A stretch of 51,532 nucleotides of DNA, taken from NCBI GenBank assembly GCA_026398235.1, contig JAPLTE010000124.1:1-51532 (forward strand). Reading direction: 5' to 3'. Below are positions 7,120 through 15,489 of the stretch, piece by piece. Below the pieces are notes generated by a model. That model was not told where the DNA came from. It saw only the letters and a list, made by a program, of their open reading frames with translations, and did no database searches. The position numbers and the translations under genes were made by a program. The DNA is from Verrucomicrobiota bacterium. Lineage in GTDB: Bacteria; Verrucomicrobiota; Verrucomicrobiia; Chthoniobacterales; Chthoniobacteraceae. Position 1 is the first letter of the stretch; every line of letters begins with the position of its first letter.

Positions 7120-7470
7120 CTACATGCGGGTTGCGGAGGTCGGGACGACATGGCGACCCCGCAGCATGGCGAGCGCGGCGTCGCGGTTCCTTACGTTGCC
7201 CGCGAGGTTGAAGCGCATGGCTTTGCGGGCGGAAAACGTCTGCCCTTCCATTGCTTCCTGCGGAATGGCGCGGCCACGGGCGAGCACCGCAGAGCGGAAA
7301 TCCGCCGCCACTTCCTCCACATCGGACTGGAGTAATGTGCGCTGGTCGTCGGTAAGCGCAACGCCTGGCATTCCGGCGCTCTTGAATTTCCCCGCAGCGA
7401 ACACTTCCACGCGCAGGCCCGCCTGTTTGTAAGCCTCGGTGCTGTCCACCATGGGGAGGATGACACCGAT
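7120..7470 (-). pseudogene. C-terminal fragment of S49 (SppA/ClpP-like) head protease
   Basis: The last 115 or so residues of this frame, from GSIGVILPMVDSTEAYKQAG onward, match the C-terminal part of phage S49 peptidases: the GSIGV(I/M) strand, the LRVEVFAAGKFKSAG segment with its lysine in the position expected of the SppA-type catalytic region, and an amphipathic ADFRSAV helix. The upstream half of the open frame (to 7641) does not belong to a protease: it is an out-of-frame reading of a helicase fragment. The N-terminal catalytic half is therefore missing. It directly precedes the scaffold and capsid genes, as a head maturation protease should. The joint lies near 7470. Confidence 0.65.
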
Positions 7471-7475
7471 GGAAC

Positions 7476-7820
7476 CAACCCGCGCGCTTGTCCGCCAAGG
7501 CGTGATGGGCTTCATCGACGACGACCAACCCGAAATGATCCCGCGGCCAACGTGCCCGGCGCTTTTCCCGCATGAGCGTCTGTACGGACGCCACAACCAC
7601 GGGCGCGCTGAGACTGGCCCGGTAGTCGCCCATCTCCACATCGGCGATGAGGCCGGTGGCCTTGTGGATTTTGTCCACGGCCTGCTGGATCAACTCCTCG
7701 CGGTGGGCAAGGACGAGCGTCCGCCGAGGCTGATAATGCTTTGCCAAGCTGGCGAAGAGGATCGTTTTGCCAGCGCCGGTCGGCTTGACCACAAGTTGTT
7801 TTTCGTAGTCGTTGAACCCG
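7476..7820 (-). pseudogene. SF2 (DEAD/DEAH) helicase fragment, motor domain 1 only
   Basis: Read from about 7820 downward on the minus strand, a 115-residue piece carries helicase motif I (VVKPTGAGKT), motif Ia (RRTLVLAHREELIQQ), a VVVASVQTLM segment, and motif II (VVVDEAHHAL). Sequence before GFNDYEKQ and after DEAHHALADK is unrelated, so both ends are broken. One end joins in another frame to the S49 protease fragment; the other abuts an HsdM fragment on the opposite strand. It may come from a restriction enzyme or a phage helicase. Motor domain 2 is absent, so no function is expected. Confidence 0.7.
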
Positions 7821-7821
7821 C

Positions 7822-9325
7822 GCACATCTGCGGCTCCGACCTCATGATTAAGGGCGAGGACGTGAAAAATATCGCCTTTGGGGACACGCTCGGCACCGGG
7901 AAATCCAAGGAAGGCTTTGTCGATGGCGACGGCCACCCGGACGAGAAATTCCATTACATGCTGGCCAATCCTCCCTTCGGAGTGGAGTGGAAGCCGGAGA
8001 AGGACCACGTTACCAGGGAACACAACGAATTTGGTTTCAACGGGCGTTTCGGCCCTGGCCTGCCGCGCATCAATGACGGCGCGCTGCTGTTCCTGCTCCA
8101 CATGATCTCGAAAATGCATCCCGCCCCGGACGACGGCGGCGAGGGCTCGCGCATCGGCATCGTCTTCAATGGCTCGCCCCTTTTCACCGGGGATGCGGGC
8201 AGCGGGGAAAGCAACATCCGCCGCTGGATCATCGAAAACGACATGCTGGAGGCCGTCATTGGCCTGCCGGACCAGCTTTTCTACAACACCGGCATCTCCA
8301 CCTACGTTTGGATCGTCACCAACCGCAAAGCGCCGGAGCGCGTCGGGAAGGTGCAGCTCATCAACGCCACGGATTTCGCATGGAAGATGAAAAAGAGCCT
8401 CGGTAACAAGCGCAAACAGATCGGCGACGGCTCGGAGGGAACCCCCAATCATATTTCTGTGCTCACTAAACTCTATGGCGACTTCCGACACGACGTTCGC
8501 CAGACCGTGGGCGAGATTCAGACCAATGTTGACCCCAAGCGCGACCAGACCAAGAGCCTGTTTGTCAGCAAAATCTTCAAGAACCAGGAATTCGGCTACC
8601 TCAAGATCACCGTTGAGCGTCCGCTGCGGCTTAATTTTGCAGTGACCGACGAGCGCATTGAATGTTTCAAAGGTTCCAGCGCCTTCGTAAATCTGGCCAT
8701 CTCGCGGAAACGAAAGAACAAGGCCAAGATCGAAGAGGAAATCCTCGAAGGCGAGGCCGCCCAAGAAGCCATTCTGGAAGTGCTGGAGGGGATGAAGTGT
8801 AGCTTCAACGCGGGACAACTCATCAAAGACCGCCAAATCTTCCAGAAACAACTGTCTGCTGCATTTCAGGATGCAGAGATCACATTGGATGGGACGCTCA
8901 AGGACGCACTCCTCGCCCACGGCTGTTTGGGCGAGAAGGACCCCACTGCCGAAATCTGCCGCGACAAGAAAGGCAATCCCGAGCCTGATCCTGACCTGCG
9001 GGACACCGAGAACGTCCCATTCCCGCCCGACATCGCCCTGCCGCTGCCGCTCGACTACGAGGGGAAGAAGAACAAGGGCAAAGTGGACGTAGCGCCCCTG
9101 CTCAGGTTGGTGCAGGACCATTGCGAAGCCTATCTCAAGGCCGAGGTGCTGCCCTACCGGCCCGATGCCTGGATCGACCACAGCAAGATCAAAGTCGGGT
9201 ACGAGATCCCCTTCAACCGCCACTTCTACGAATATGAGGCGCCGCGTCCGCTGGATCAGATCGAGAAGGATATCGAAGGGTTGGAGAAGGAGATCCTGGC
9301 CATGCTCAAGGAGGTTCGGGCATGA
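7822..9325 (+). pseudogene. hsdM: Type I restriction methyltransferase HsdM, N-terminus missing
   Basis: HsdM transfers a methyl group from S-adenosylmethionine to adenine in type I systems. Homology starts abruptly at about 7822 with ICGSDLMIKGEDVKNI, inside the SAM-binding domain. It continues through FHYMLANPPFG (the NPPF catalytic motif), a second conserved block (IRRWIIENDMLEAVIGLPDQ then FYNTGISTYVWIVTN), and a C-terminal helical region ending DQIEKDIEGLEKEILAML. About 500 residues remain; intact HsdM has roughly 100-250 more residues at the N-terminus, including the helical domain and the first SAM motif. No promoter or proper start is visible. The stop overlaps the RhuM ATG, a typical operon link. 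No HsdS or HsdR follows. Confidence 0.85.
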
Positions 9326-9891
9326 GCAGCGAACTGATTCTCTACCCAACCGAGGACGGCCTTGTGCAGGTGCAACTTCGGGCGCTGGAAGGCGGCATCT
9401 GGCTGTCCCAAAAGGAGATTGCCGAACTCTTCGCCACCACCATCCCTAATGTTAACATCCACATCCGCAACATCTTAAAAGAGAATGAACTACCGGTGGA
9501 TTCAGTTGTTAAGGAATCCTTAATAACTGCCGCCGACGGCAAAAACTACCCCACCAAGCTCTACCGTTTGGAAATGATCCTGGCCATAGGCTATCGGGTC
9601 AAGAGCCCGCGCGGCACCCAGTTCCGGCAGTGGGCCACCAGGTATCTCAGCGAATACCTCGTCAAAGGCTTCGTCATGGACGATGAGCGCCTCAAAAACC
9701 CGGGCGGCTGGGATTACTTTGACGAACTCCTGGCCCGCATCCGGGAGATCCGGGCCTCAGAAAAACGCTTCTATCAGAAGGTCCGCGACCTCTTTGCCCT
9801 CAGTGCCGACTACCGGGCCGATGACCGCGACGCCCAGTTCTTCTTTGCGGAGGTGCAAAACAAGCTGCTCTTCGCCGTCACCCGGAAGTAA
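9322..9891 (+). pseudogene. RhuM family protein, C-terminally truncated
   Basis: RhuM-type proteins often lie inside type I restriction operons; their biochemical role is not settled. This 189-residue frame begins at ATG 9322, overlapping the HsdM stop as ATGA. It shows the family landmarks: IWLSQKEIAELFATT, NIHIRNILKENEL, ITAADGKNYPTKLYRLEMIL, GYRVKSPRGTQFRQWATRYL, and YLVKGFVMDDERLKNPGGWDYF. It breaks off after FFAEVQNKLLFAVT. Intact members are usually above 300 residues and continue from a similar point, so the C-terminal part is lost. The break coincides with the place where McrB-like sequence begins in another frame, which points to a recombination joint near 9885. Confidence 0.8.
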
Positions 9892-9962
9892 GTGATGCCG
9901 AATTTGAAATTGGCCGACCACCGCAGTTCTGGGCCGGGGGCACAAATTGGGGAGAAACAAAC

Positions 9963-11795
9963 ATGGTCGAGGACTTCACCTCGAATGATCGTTGGCAACC
10001 GGGCTGGAAGGCAGATGATGCCGATGCTGATGCTCGGGTTTGCTGGTCGTTCTTCCGACAGATTCGCATTGATGACTGGTTTGCGATGAAGGGTTACGGG
10101 GGGAGGAATGACCTCCGCGTCTATTACGTCGGCCGCGTGATTGAGATAAATGCAGATACCGGAGAACTGAAACTCCGCCGCGAGGATGTGCCGCTATTTC
10201 GCGGCAAAGCTCCAAGCGTCGGAAGTGGTGGAACTTGGTTCAAAACTCTTACCCCTGTGCGGTCTCCTGAAGCGATCTCGAAGATTTTCGGTGTCAAGAC
10301 ACAGCCAGATGACACACGCGAAGGAGCATCCAATATGTCAGCCATCGACCAATACGCATTGAACACCATCCTCTACGGCCCGCCCGGCACTGGAAAGACC
10401 TATCAGGCATTGGCTCGGGCTGTGAACATTGCCGACCCCTCAGTCGGTAAGGAGCGAGGTGACGTGCAAAGTCGCTTTCGCACGCTATGCTCCGAGGGGC
10501 GCGTGGCATTCATCACGTTTCATCAATCCTATTCCTATGAGGATTTCATTGAGGGTATCCGCCCCGTGCTCAGCGACGAGGAGGAACGTGGTGCCCGCTA
10601 CGAACTGGTAAGCGGTATTTTCAAACGCATTGCCATCGATGCCACGTTCGATTGCCTCGAACGCGTGGATGACGCTGCTGCCGTCGATTTTGATGCTCGG
10701 TGGGATGCACTTCTCCAGCAGATCGAATTGGAGCCGGATCGCACATATTCAGGGTTAACCCAGAATACGGAGTTCTCATTTGAGGTCAGTCGGAAGGGAA
10801 ATCTATCGGCGAGAAATATTAAGGCTTCGTCATCAACGAACCTGTATTGCGGTCGTGAACAGGCGCGGAAGGTATATCTGTATTATCCCAACCCCGATCA
10901 AATCACCTGTACACAAGTGTTCAGCGTTATTGGACGAGGGTGCCATGCGCACCTCATCGCCCCGGTTGTCAAACTGTTGAAATCAATCCAAGGAACGCCA
11001 CAGGAACAGGTTCCCGATCCGCTTCCCACAGATAAAGCAGAGATCGTTAAACGCTTTCTCGATGTTGGTGAGGCAAGTGGGTACCGTCTCAAGGATCGTG
11101 CAGAATGGAAGCCGTTCGTGTTGCTGATCGATGAGATCAATCGCGGGAACATCAGCAAAATCTTCGGTGAATTGATCACCTTGCTCGAACCGGACAAGCG
11201 GCTCGGCGAGCCGGTGGAGATCGTCGCAACGCTGCCTTACTCCGGCGAGCGTTTCGTTGCGCCGCCAAATCTCTTTGTCTTGGGAACGATGAATACTGCG
11301 GACAAGAGTCTTGCGCTGCTTGATCTGGCACTCCGGCGGCGATTCGAATTTGAAGAATTACAGCCAGATTTTTCCTCCGCCACATGTCCGTGCGGCTCAC
11401 TCCCCCGTGATTTGCGCCTGCTTCTCGAAGAACTCAATCGCCGCATCACCCTGCGCAAGGATCGCGATCATCTCATAGGGCATGCCTATTTCATGGGAGT
11501 TCGCAATGAGGCTGACTTTGATCGCGTATTTGAGCGCCGAGTGATTCCGTTGCTACAGGAATATTTCTTCAATGATTGGGATGGCTTACGTGCGGTGCTT
11601 GGAGAGGATGGCAGCGCAAACGCGTGTGGCTTTATTCGCCCTCTTGAAAGGGCCAAATCGCCATGGGCACGGAATCAATGGCAGTGGTTCCACGATTGCG
11701 GCGCGACAATCCAACCCCATGCCCTGCTCCTCGCAAACTATCAATTCGCTCCCGCGTCCGCCGATGTCTCACTTGTCGCTGATCCGAACAACTGA
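9963..11795 (+). CDS. mcrB: McrB-like restriction GTPase/AAA+ subunit
   Basis: McrB forms the AAA+ GTP-driven motor of McrBC-type modification-dependent restriction. The 610-residue frame has an N-terminal domain (about 1-115) likely to read DNA, then LYGPPGTGKTYQAL (Walker A, from about residue 135), ITFHQSYSYEDFIEGIRP, LLIDEINRGNISKIFGELITLL (Walker B), and GTMNTADKSLALLDLALRRRF, the McrB version of the NTxDRS motif with its arginine finger region. Its stop overlaps McrC by 32 bases. In-frame sequence upstream of the chosen ATG (FWAGGTNWGETN, about 9930-9962) also looks like real N-terminal domain, but no start codon precedes it before the RhuM joint. The true N-terminus may be lost. Confidence 0.88.
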   Translation: MVEDFTSNDRWQPGWKADDADADARVCWSFFRQIRIDDWFAMKGYGGRNDLRVYYVGRVIEINADTGELKLRREDVPLFRGKAPSVGSGGTWFKTLTPVRSPEAISKIFGVKTQPDDTREGASNMSAIDQYALNTILYGPPGTGKTYQALARAVNIADPSVGKERGDVQSRFRTLCSEGRVAFITFHQSYSYEDFIEGIRPVLSDEEERGARYELVSGIFKRIAIDATFDCLERVDDAAAVDFDARWDALLQQIELEPDRTYSGLTQNTEFSFEVSRKGNLSARNIKASSSTNLYCGREQARKVYLYYPNPDQITCTQVFSVIGRGCHAHLIAPVVKLLKSIQGTPQEQVPDPLPTDKAEIVKRFLDVGEASGYRLKDRAEWKPFVLLIDEINRGNISKIFGELITLLEPDKRLGEPVEIVATLPYSGERFVAPPNLFVLGTMNTADKSLALLDLALRRRFEFEELQPDFSSATCPCGSLPRDLRLLLEELNRRITLRKDRDHLIGHAYFMGVRNEADFDRVFERRVIPLLQEYFFNDWDGLRAVLGEDGSANACGFIRPLERAKSPWARNQWQWFHDCGATIQPHALLLANYQFAPASADVSLVADPNN

Positions 11796-13038
11796 GTTTG
11801 CTTCGTTCGACGCTTCAGCGTTGATTGTGGAGCAACGCCGTGCTATCGCCGAAACGGCCAGGCTATGGCAGGTTGCACATGGTCTCTCATCGCTCCCTCT
11901 GGATTTCGGTGGCATCGACGGTTCGGTTCTCACGACAACGCAGTATGTTGGAGTCGTTGCGGCAGGTGGCGTCTGTGTAGAGATTTTCCCAAAACTCGAC
12001 CGTGAGGTCATGAAGACCGGTCATGTTGATAACGGCACGGCTCCAGTAGTCATGCGGCAGTTGCTCTGGATGATGCATGTTTCCGGTCATCTTGATCTTG
12101 TTGAAGCCGGAACCGCAGCGCTTGCCGAGCAACCTGCGCGTTTTCTTGATCTCTTTGCCTGGCTGCTTGGAGCGAACCTCAACCGCGAACTCTCTCTCGG
12201 TCTTGCCCACAACTATATCGCACGCGCCGATGACCTTCGTTCTGTCCGAGGGCGAATCGATTTTTCCCGCCAGCTCACCCGAAACTGGGACAGGCTTGAT
12301 CGCCTCGCCTGCCGGTGGGACGAGTTCTCACCAGACACACCGTTCAACCGTGTGCTCAAGACAGCATGCCGTTTTCTCATCACGCAGACACAGCATGCAG
12401 AGGCGGGACGCCTGCTTGAGGACTGCCTCGCAATGCTCGACGAAGTGGGTGATGTGTCTGCCGCAACAGCCATTGCCGAATCACGCACCACTCCATGGCC
12501 GCGCGGAGCGGAGAGATTTCGTCCCGTCTTTGAATTCGCGCGGAGGCTGCTGTGCGGAATTGGACAGGACACGCTCGCAGGCGATACGCAGACATTCGCC
12601 TGGCTCATCGACATGAACGTGCTCTTCGAGGAGTTCGTAGCTGCTTCCGTGGCTGCCCGCTTTCGTGTTTCGGTGAGGAAACAACATTTTCTCGGGACAC
12701 TTCTCCAACTCCCGAGCGGCGGAATTCGGCAATACGCTGACACGCTCTGGCACGATACCCAAGGCACTCTCTGGATCGGCGATGCAAAATACAAGCGGCT
12801 AGATGGCAATGCGCCATGGTCTGAGATAGGTTTGTCCCCTGATGATGTGCGTCAGCTAACGACCTACGGCGGCATGGCACCCATGGCACCCAGACGCTGT
12901 CTGGCACTTTTTTATCCGTGCCTTGGCGATGCGCCTCCTGTGCGATCAACAACCACTTGGAATCAGATCGAGTTCTTTCTCGTGCCCGTTCGGCTGCAGG
13001 AAACCGCCGATCTCGCCGAAGTCCTTCCGCCCCTCTAA
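11764..13038 (+). CDS. mcrC: McrC-like restriction endonuclease subunit
   Basis: McrC supplies the nuclease of McrBC and stimulates McrB NTP hydrolysis. The ATG at 11764 gives 424 residues starting MSHLSLIRTTEFASFDA. The N-terminal region has the usual small domain with TQYVGVVAAGGVCVEIFPKL. A middle helical region (ELSLGLAHNYIARADDLRSVRGRIDF) is typical of McrC. The C-terminal PD-(D/E)XK nuclease is seen as QYADTLWHD followed by LWIGDAKYKRL, giving the D ... D-A-K catalytic set. It overlaps mcrB by 32 bases, showing a two-gene operon. The pair looks intact at this end and may be the only functional defence system left in the region. Confidence 0.88.
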   Translation: MSHLSLIRTTEFASFDASALIVEQRRAIAETARLWQVAHGLSSLPLDFGGIDGSVLTTTQYVGVVAAGGVCVEIFPKLDREVMKTGHVDNGTAPVVMRQLLWMMHVSGHLDLVEAGTAALAEQPARFLDLFAWLLGANLNRELSLGLAHNYIARADDLRSVRGRIDFSRQLTRNWDRLDRLACRWDEFSPDTPFNRVLKTACRFLITQTQHAEAGRLLEDCLAMLDEVGDVSAATAIAESRTTPWPRGAERFRPVFEFARRLLCGIGQDTLAGDTQTFAWLIDMNVLFEEFVAASVAARFRVSVRKQHFLGTLLQLPSGGIRQYADTLWHDTQGTLWIGDAKYKRLDGNAPWSEIGLSPDDVRQLTTYGGMAPMAPRRCLALFYPCLGDAPPVRSTTTWNQIEFFLVPVRLQETADLAEVLPPL

Positions 13039-13348
13039 AAACTTCATTCTTTTTGATTCAGGAAAACTTCCCGTAGAAGAACGAAAGCTGGAACGACGTT
13101 TGTTTTACTTCTTCCGGTTGCCGCTCTGCTGCTGGTTCTTGCCGTTCAAGACAGTCAGAAAGGGAGGAACACTTGATCGATGGGCACACCCTAACGGGCG
13201 CGATTCTTTAAGGAACGCCATTGGGCTCGCTGGTTCTACTTCGCGTCTAAAGCTCAAAATGACGATTATTCTAAAGCCATCGGCCTAAGGAAGGAAGGGC
13301 GAACGAATCGGAAGTTGCTCGTCTACAGCGTCTTCTATGCCTCACGCT

Positions 13349-13468
13349 ATGCCTCTTCCCAAAGAAGATAGATCTTTAGAGCGCCATGAATTGTCCGGCA
13401 TTCGCATTGAGGGAGGCATCCTTTCGCCGGACTTGCTCGACCGGCTTTCTCCATTTTTTGACAAGTAA
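13349..13468 (+). pseudogene. Short N-terminal gene fragment, possibly of a DNA methyltransferase
   Basis: ATG at 13349 opens a 39-residue frame, MPLPKEDRSLERHELSGIR followed by a hydrophobic helix-like end (LSPDLLDRL), to a TAA at 13466-13468. Composition is protein-like, and the start (Pro-Lys-Asp, Ser-Leu-Glu-Arg-His) recalls the first residues of large Eco57I-type methyltransferases as I remember them. Nothing downstream continues it. It may be a leftover of a removed defence gene. Confidence 0.25.
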
Positions 13469-13555
13469 TCTTCCTGACATCTGCACGACACCGCCCGACA
13501 GCGATGTCGCCCTTTCCATCCGATTTTTGCTGACAGACCGATTTCGTGTGTTATC

Positions 13556-13586
13556 CTGTAAGTGTATGAAAAGACAGCACTTACAG
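13556..13586. repeat. 9-base perfect inverted repeat near the attachment-site candidate
   Basis: CTGTAAGTG and CACTTACAG are separated by 13 bases. No T-run follows, so it is not an obvious terminator. It lies about 36 bases before the tRNA-end sequence and could be an integrase arm site or an operator remnant. Confidence 0.4.
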
Positions 13587-13621
13587 CAGAAAATCAATCC
13601 TGCTGGAAAGTGTGAATCGAT

Positions 13622-13646
13622 GATTCGAATCCCGTTAGGGTCGCCA
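13622..13646 (+). other. Isolated tRNA 3-prime end, candidate phage attachment-site scar
   Basis: The sequence from GATTCGAAT through CCCGT, TAGGGTC, G and CCA reads as a tRNA T-loop (TTCGAAT at 13624-13630), T-stem 3-prime strand, acceptor 3-prime strand, discriminator G and CCA. The 5-prime T-stem strand and the rest of the tRNA are absent: the five bases before the loop (GATGA) do not pair with CCCGT. Tyrosine-recombinase phages and islands commonly use tRNA 3-prime ends and leave such a copy at one border. A discriminator G with TAGGGTC fits tRNA-Glu best. It lies 80 bases before the first clearly chromosomal gene. Confidence 0.65.
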
Positions 13647-13725
13647 TACTTTTCACCTTCGAAAAAATGGCTATGCAAGTCTCGTTGAAATCCAAAGGGC
13701 TCGCGTGGGCTTATTAAACGAGAAT

Positions 13726-14265
13726 TCATCGCCTGGCATCGAGGCGTTGGAGTCCCGCCGAAACGAGGGCCGCCCAGGCGAGCACTTTGAATTGCCCGGC
13801 CTGCAAAGCAGCCTGAATCTCATTTCGCGAAAGCAGGAGCAACTCTTGGGCTTCCAGGTCGTCGGCTACCGGCGGGCGCTCGAACCGGGCATTGAGGGCG
13901 AGAAACAGGTGGGCGGTGCCGCACCCGCGATTGGCATCGACGACATAGCTGCCTAAGGAACTCCATTCCTCGGAGATATAGCCGGTTTCCTCCAGGAGTT
14001 CCCGTTGGGCCGCCGCGAGCGGGGCTTCGCCGGGCTCGATGTAACCGCCCACGGGCGCAAGCGAGTCCCCATCAAACGCATATTTTGTCTGCCGAAAGCA
14101 GAGAAAACGGCGGTCGGTGGTGACCACGAGCACGTTGACGTAGTCCGGGGTGATCACCCAAGGCCAGTCGGCGATGCGCTTGCCGTCCGCGAGCTCCAAT
14201 TCGTGCAGCTCGAGGGCGAGGAATTTGTTGGGCTGGCAAAGCAGCCGACGAGAGACGGTTTTCAT
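13726..14265 (-). CDS. NUDIX hydrolase (ADP-ribose pyrophosphatase-like)
   Basis: This 179-residue enzyme should cleave a nucleoside diphosphate linked to another moiety, most likely ADP-ribose or an ADP-/GDP-sugar. The Nudix box is complete at about residues 74-96: G74, E80 (in GYIEPGE), R88-E89 and E92-E93 in RELLEETGY. The N-terminal beta part (DYVNVLVVTTDRRFLCFRQ) and the following SLGSYVVDANRG segment match the ADP-ribose pyrophosphatase branch. It lies 35 bases downstream of the mannose-1-phosphate guanylyltransferase on the same strand, so they may be co-transcribed and the substrate could be a sugar nucleotide. The substrate cannot be fixed from motifs. Confidence 0.85.
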   Translation of the reverse strand: MKTVSRRLLCQPNKFLALELHELELADGKRIADWPWVITPDYVNVLVVTTDRRFLCFRQTKYAFDGDSLAPVGGYIEPGEAPLAAAQRELLEETGYISEEWSSLGSYVVDANRGCGTAHLFLALNARFERPPVADDLEAQELLLLSRNEIQAALQAGQFKVLAWAALVSAGLQRLDARR

Positions 14266-14300
14266 CGGGTGGCGAAATGCGTGATCTGCGGATGAAACTC

Positions 14301-15389
14301 TCAGATCATCCGCGCTCCGAACTGTTCGCCGACTTGCCGGTGCATCTCTTTGATGTTTTCCGCATGATCCTTGTGGCAGACGAGCGTGGCGTCCGGGGTG
14401 TGGATAATGAGCAGGTCTTCGCAGCCGATGGTTGCGATGAGATGGTCGGGATCGCTGGATGCGGCGAGAGTTCCCTTCGTGCCGATGTGGATGGTTTTTG
14501 CTGCGGTCCTGTTGCCGCGTTCGTCCTGCGGGCAGGTTTCGCCGAACATCGGCCAGGAGCCGACATCCAGCCAGGTGAGCGGCATCGGAACGGCGGCGAC
14601 TTGCACTTGCGGATCGCGCGAGGCGGGTTCCATTACGGCAAAGTCGACGCTGACTTTTTTCAGCTTCGGGAAAACGGTGTTGAGGATCGTTTCACGCTGC
14701 GGCGTATCCCAAGCTTCGGCAATTTCTGAAATCCCGGCGGCGTTTTCTGGGGTGTAGCGGCCGATGCAGTTGAGCAATGTGGCGGCGCGCCAGACAAACA
14801 TTCCGCTGTTCCATAGATAGCGCTCCGCACCCGCCGCGAAATATTCCTTCGCCACCGGCAGCGCTGGTTTTTCCTTGAACTGCTCGACGACGCGGGCTGC
14901 GCCATCAATCACTTTTCCGAGTTCAAGATACCCATAACCTGTGGCGGCCTGCGTGGGAGCGATGCCGAAGGTGACGAGCGTTTCGGCTTGCGATTCGGCA
15001 ATCCGGAAACCGTGATCCACGATTTTCAAAAACGCGTCGATCGGTTCGATAATGTGGTCTGCCGTGAAAACCGCAATGACGGCTTCGGGATCGCGTTTGG
15101 CGATAATCGCGGCGCTGTAACCGACTGCGTTGAGCGTGTCGCGTCCGGTGGGTTCGCCCAAAAACTGTTCACTCGGCAGGCAAAGGGCATTGCAGATCAG
15201 CTCAGCATGGCCCTGACTCGCACAGATGTAGCGGTTTTCGGCGGGCACAAGCCCCTCGAGGCGATCAAAGGCAAGCTGGAGCAGGCTTTTGCCGTTGATG
15301 AACGGAATGAGTTGTTTGGGCAGGCTGGCCCGGCTCATGGGCCAAAGACGGGTGCCGGAACCGCCGGCGACGATTAATGCATATCTCAT
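14301..15389 (-). CDS. manC: Mannose-1-phosphate guanylyltransferase
   Basis: The enzyme makes GDP-mannose from mannose 1-phosphate and GTP. The 362-residue protein starts MRYALIVAGGSGTRLWPMSR, the nucleotide-binding signature loop, followed by PKQLIPF, then GEPTGRDTLNAVGYSA, FTADHIIEP (metal-binding Asp), TGYGYLELG, KPALPVAKEYFAAG and LWNSGMFVWRA, all typical of the family. The C-terminal end (DLLIIHTPDATLVCHKDHAENIK) is the left-handed beta-helix seen in short monofunctional forms; no fused phosphomannose isomerase domain is present. Product GDP-mannose would be the substrate of the GDP-mannose 3,5-epimerase-like enzyme at 43500-44543, about 28 kb away. Confidence 0.92.
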   Translation of the reverse strand: MRYALIVAGGSGTRLWPMSRASLPKQLIPFINGKSLLQLAFDRLEGLVPAENRYICASQGHAELICNALCLPSEQFLGEPTGRDTLNAVGYSAAIIAKRDPEAVIAVFTADHIIEPIDAFLKIVDHGFRIAESQAETLVTFGIAPTQAATGYGYLELGKVIDGAARVVEQFKEKPALPVAKEYFAAGAERYLWNSGMFVWRAATLLNCIGRYTPENAAGISEIAEAWDTPQRETILNTVFPKLKKVSVDFAVMEPASRDPQVQVAAVPMPLTWLDVGSWPMFGETCPQDERGNRTAAKTIHIGTKGTLAASSDPDHLIATIGCEDLLIIHTPDATLVCHKDHAENIKEMHRQVGEQFGARMI

Positions 15390-15489
15390 AAGTAGGATGG
15401 GGTTAAAAGCGTGTAGATGACTGCTGAGTGCAGCGGGAAAATCGGCTTCAGGGTAGCGGAGAAAAGAGGGAAGAAAAGTCCGAATCTGC

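Larger units (their letters stand above)
13039..13725. other. Non-coding border between defence genes and chromosome
   Basis: This 687-base stretch holds no convincing full gene. It contains a short protein-like fragment at 13349-13468, a 9-base inverted repeat at 13556-13586 and an isolated tRNA 3-prime end at 13622-13646, each listed separately. A stop-to-stop frame near 13195-13370 (ending RKLLVYSVFYASRYASSQRR) also reads somewhat like protein but has no start and no recognised family. It is best read as the decayed right edge of the mobile region. Confidence 0.6.

Noticed and set aside
5677-7335. 552-residue plus-strand open frame
   Set aside because: Antisense to capsid and scaffold genes. 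Arg/Gly/Val-rich composition without motifs is typical of a shadow frame in GC-rich DNA.
7043-9349. 768-residue open frame on the minus strand
   Set aside because: Only the 7476-7820 part is protein-like (helicase). The rest is antisense to hsdM, whose plus-strand reading has clear family motifs.
13556-13646. Complete tRNA gene
   Set aside because: Only the T-loop to CCA part is present. No D-arm, anticodon arm or 5-prime acceptor strand can be found upstream.
13376-13729. 117-residue minus-strand open frame and a 100-residue plus-strand frame over the island border
   Set aside because: Neither has family features. Both cross the tRNA-end sequence and the inverted repeat, so they are probably chance frames.
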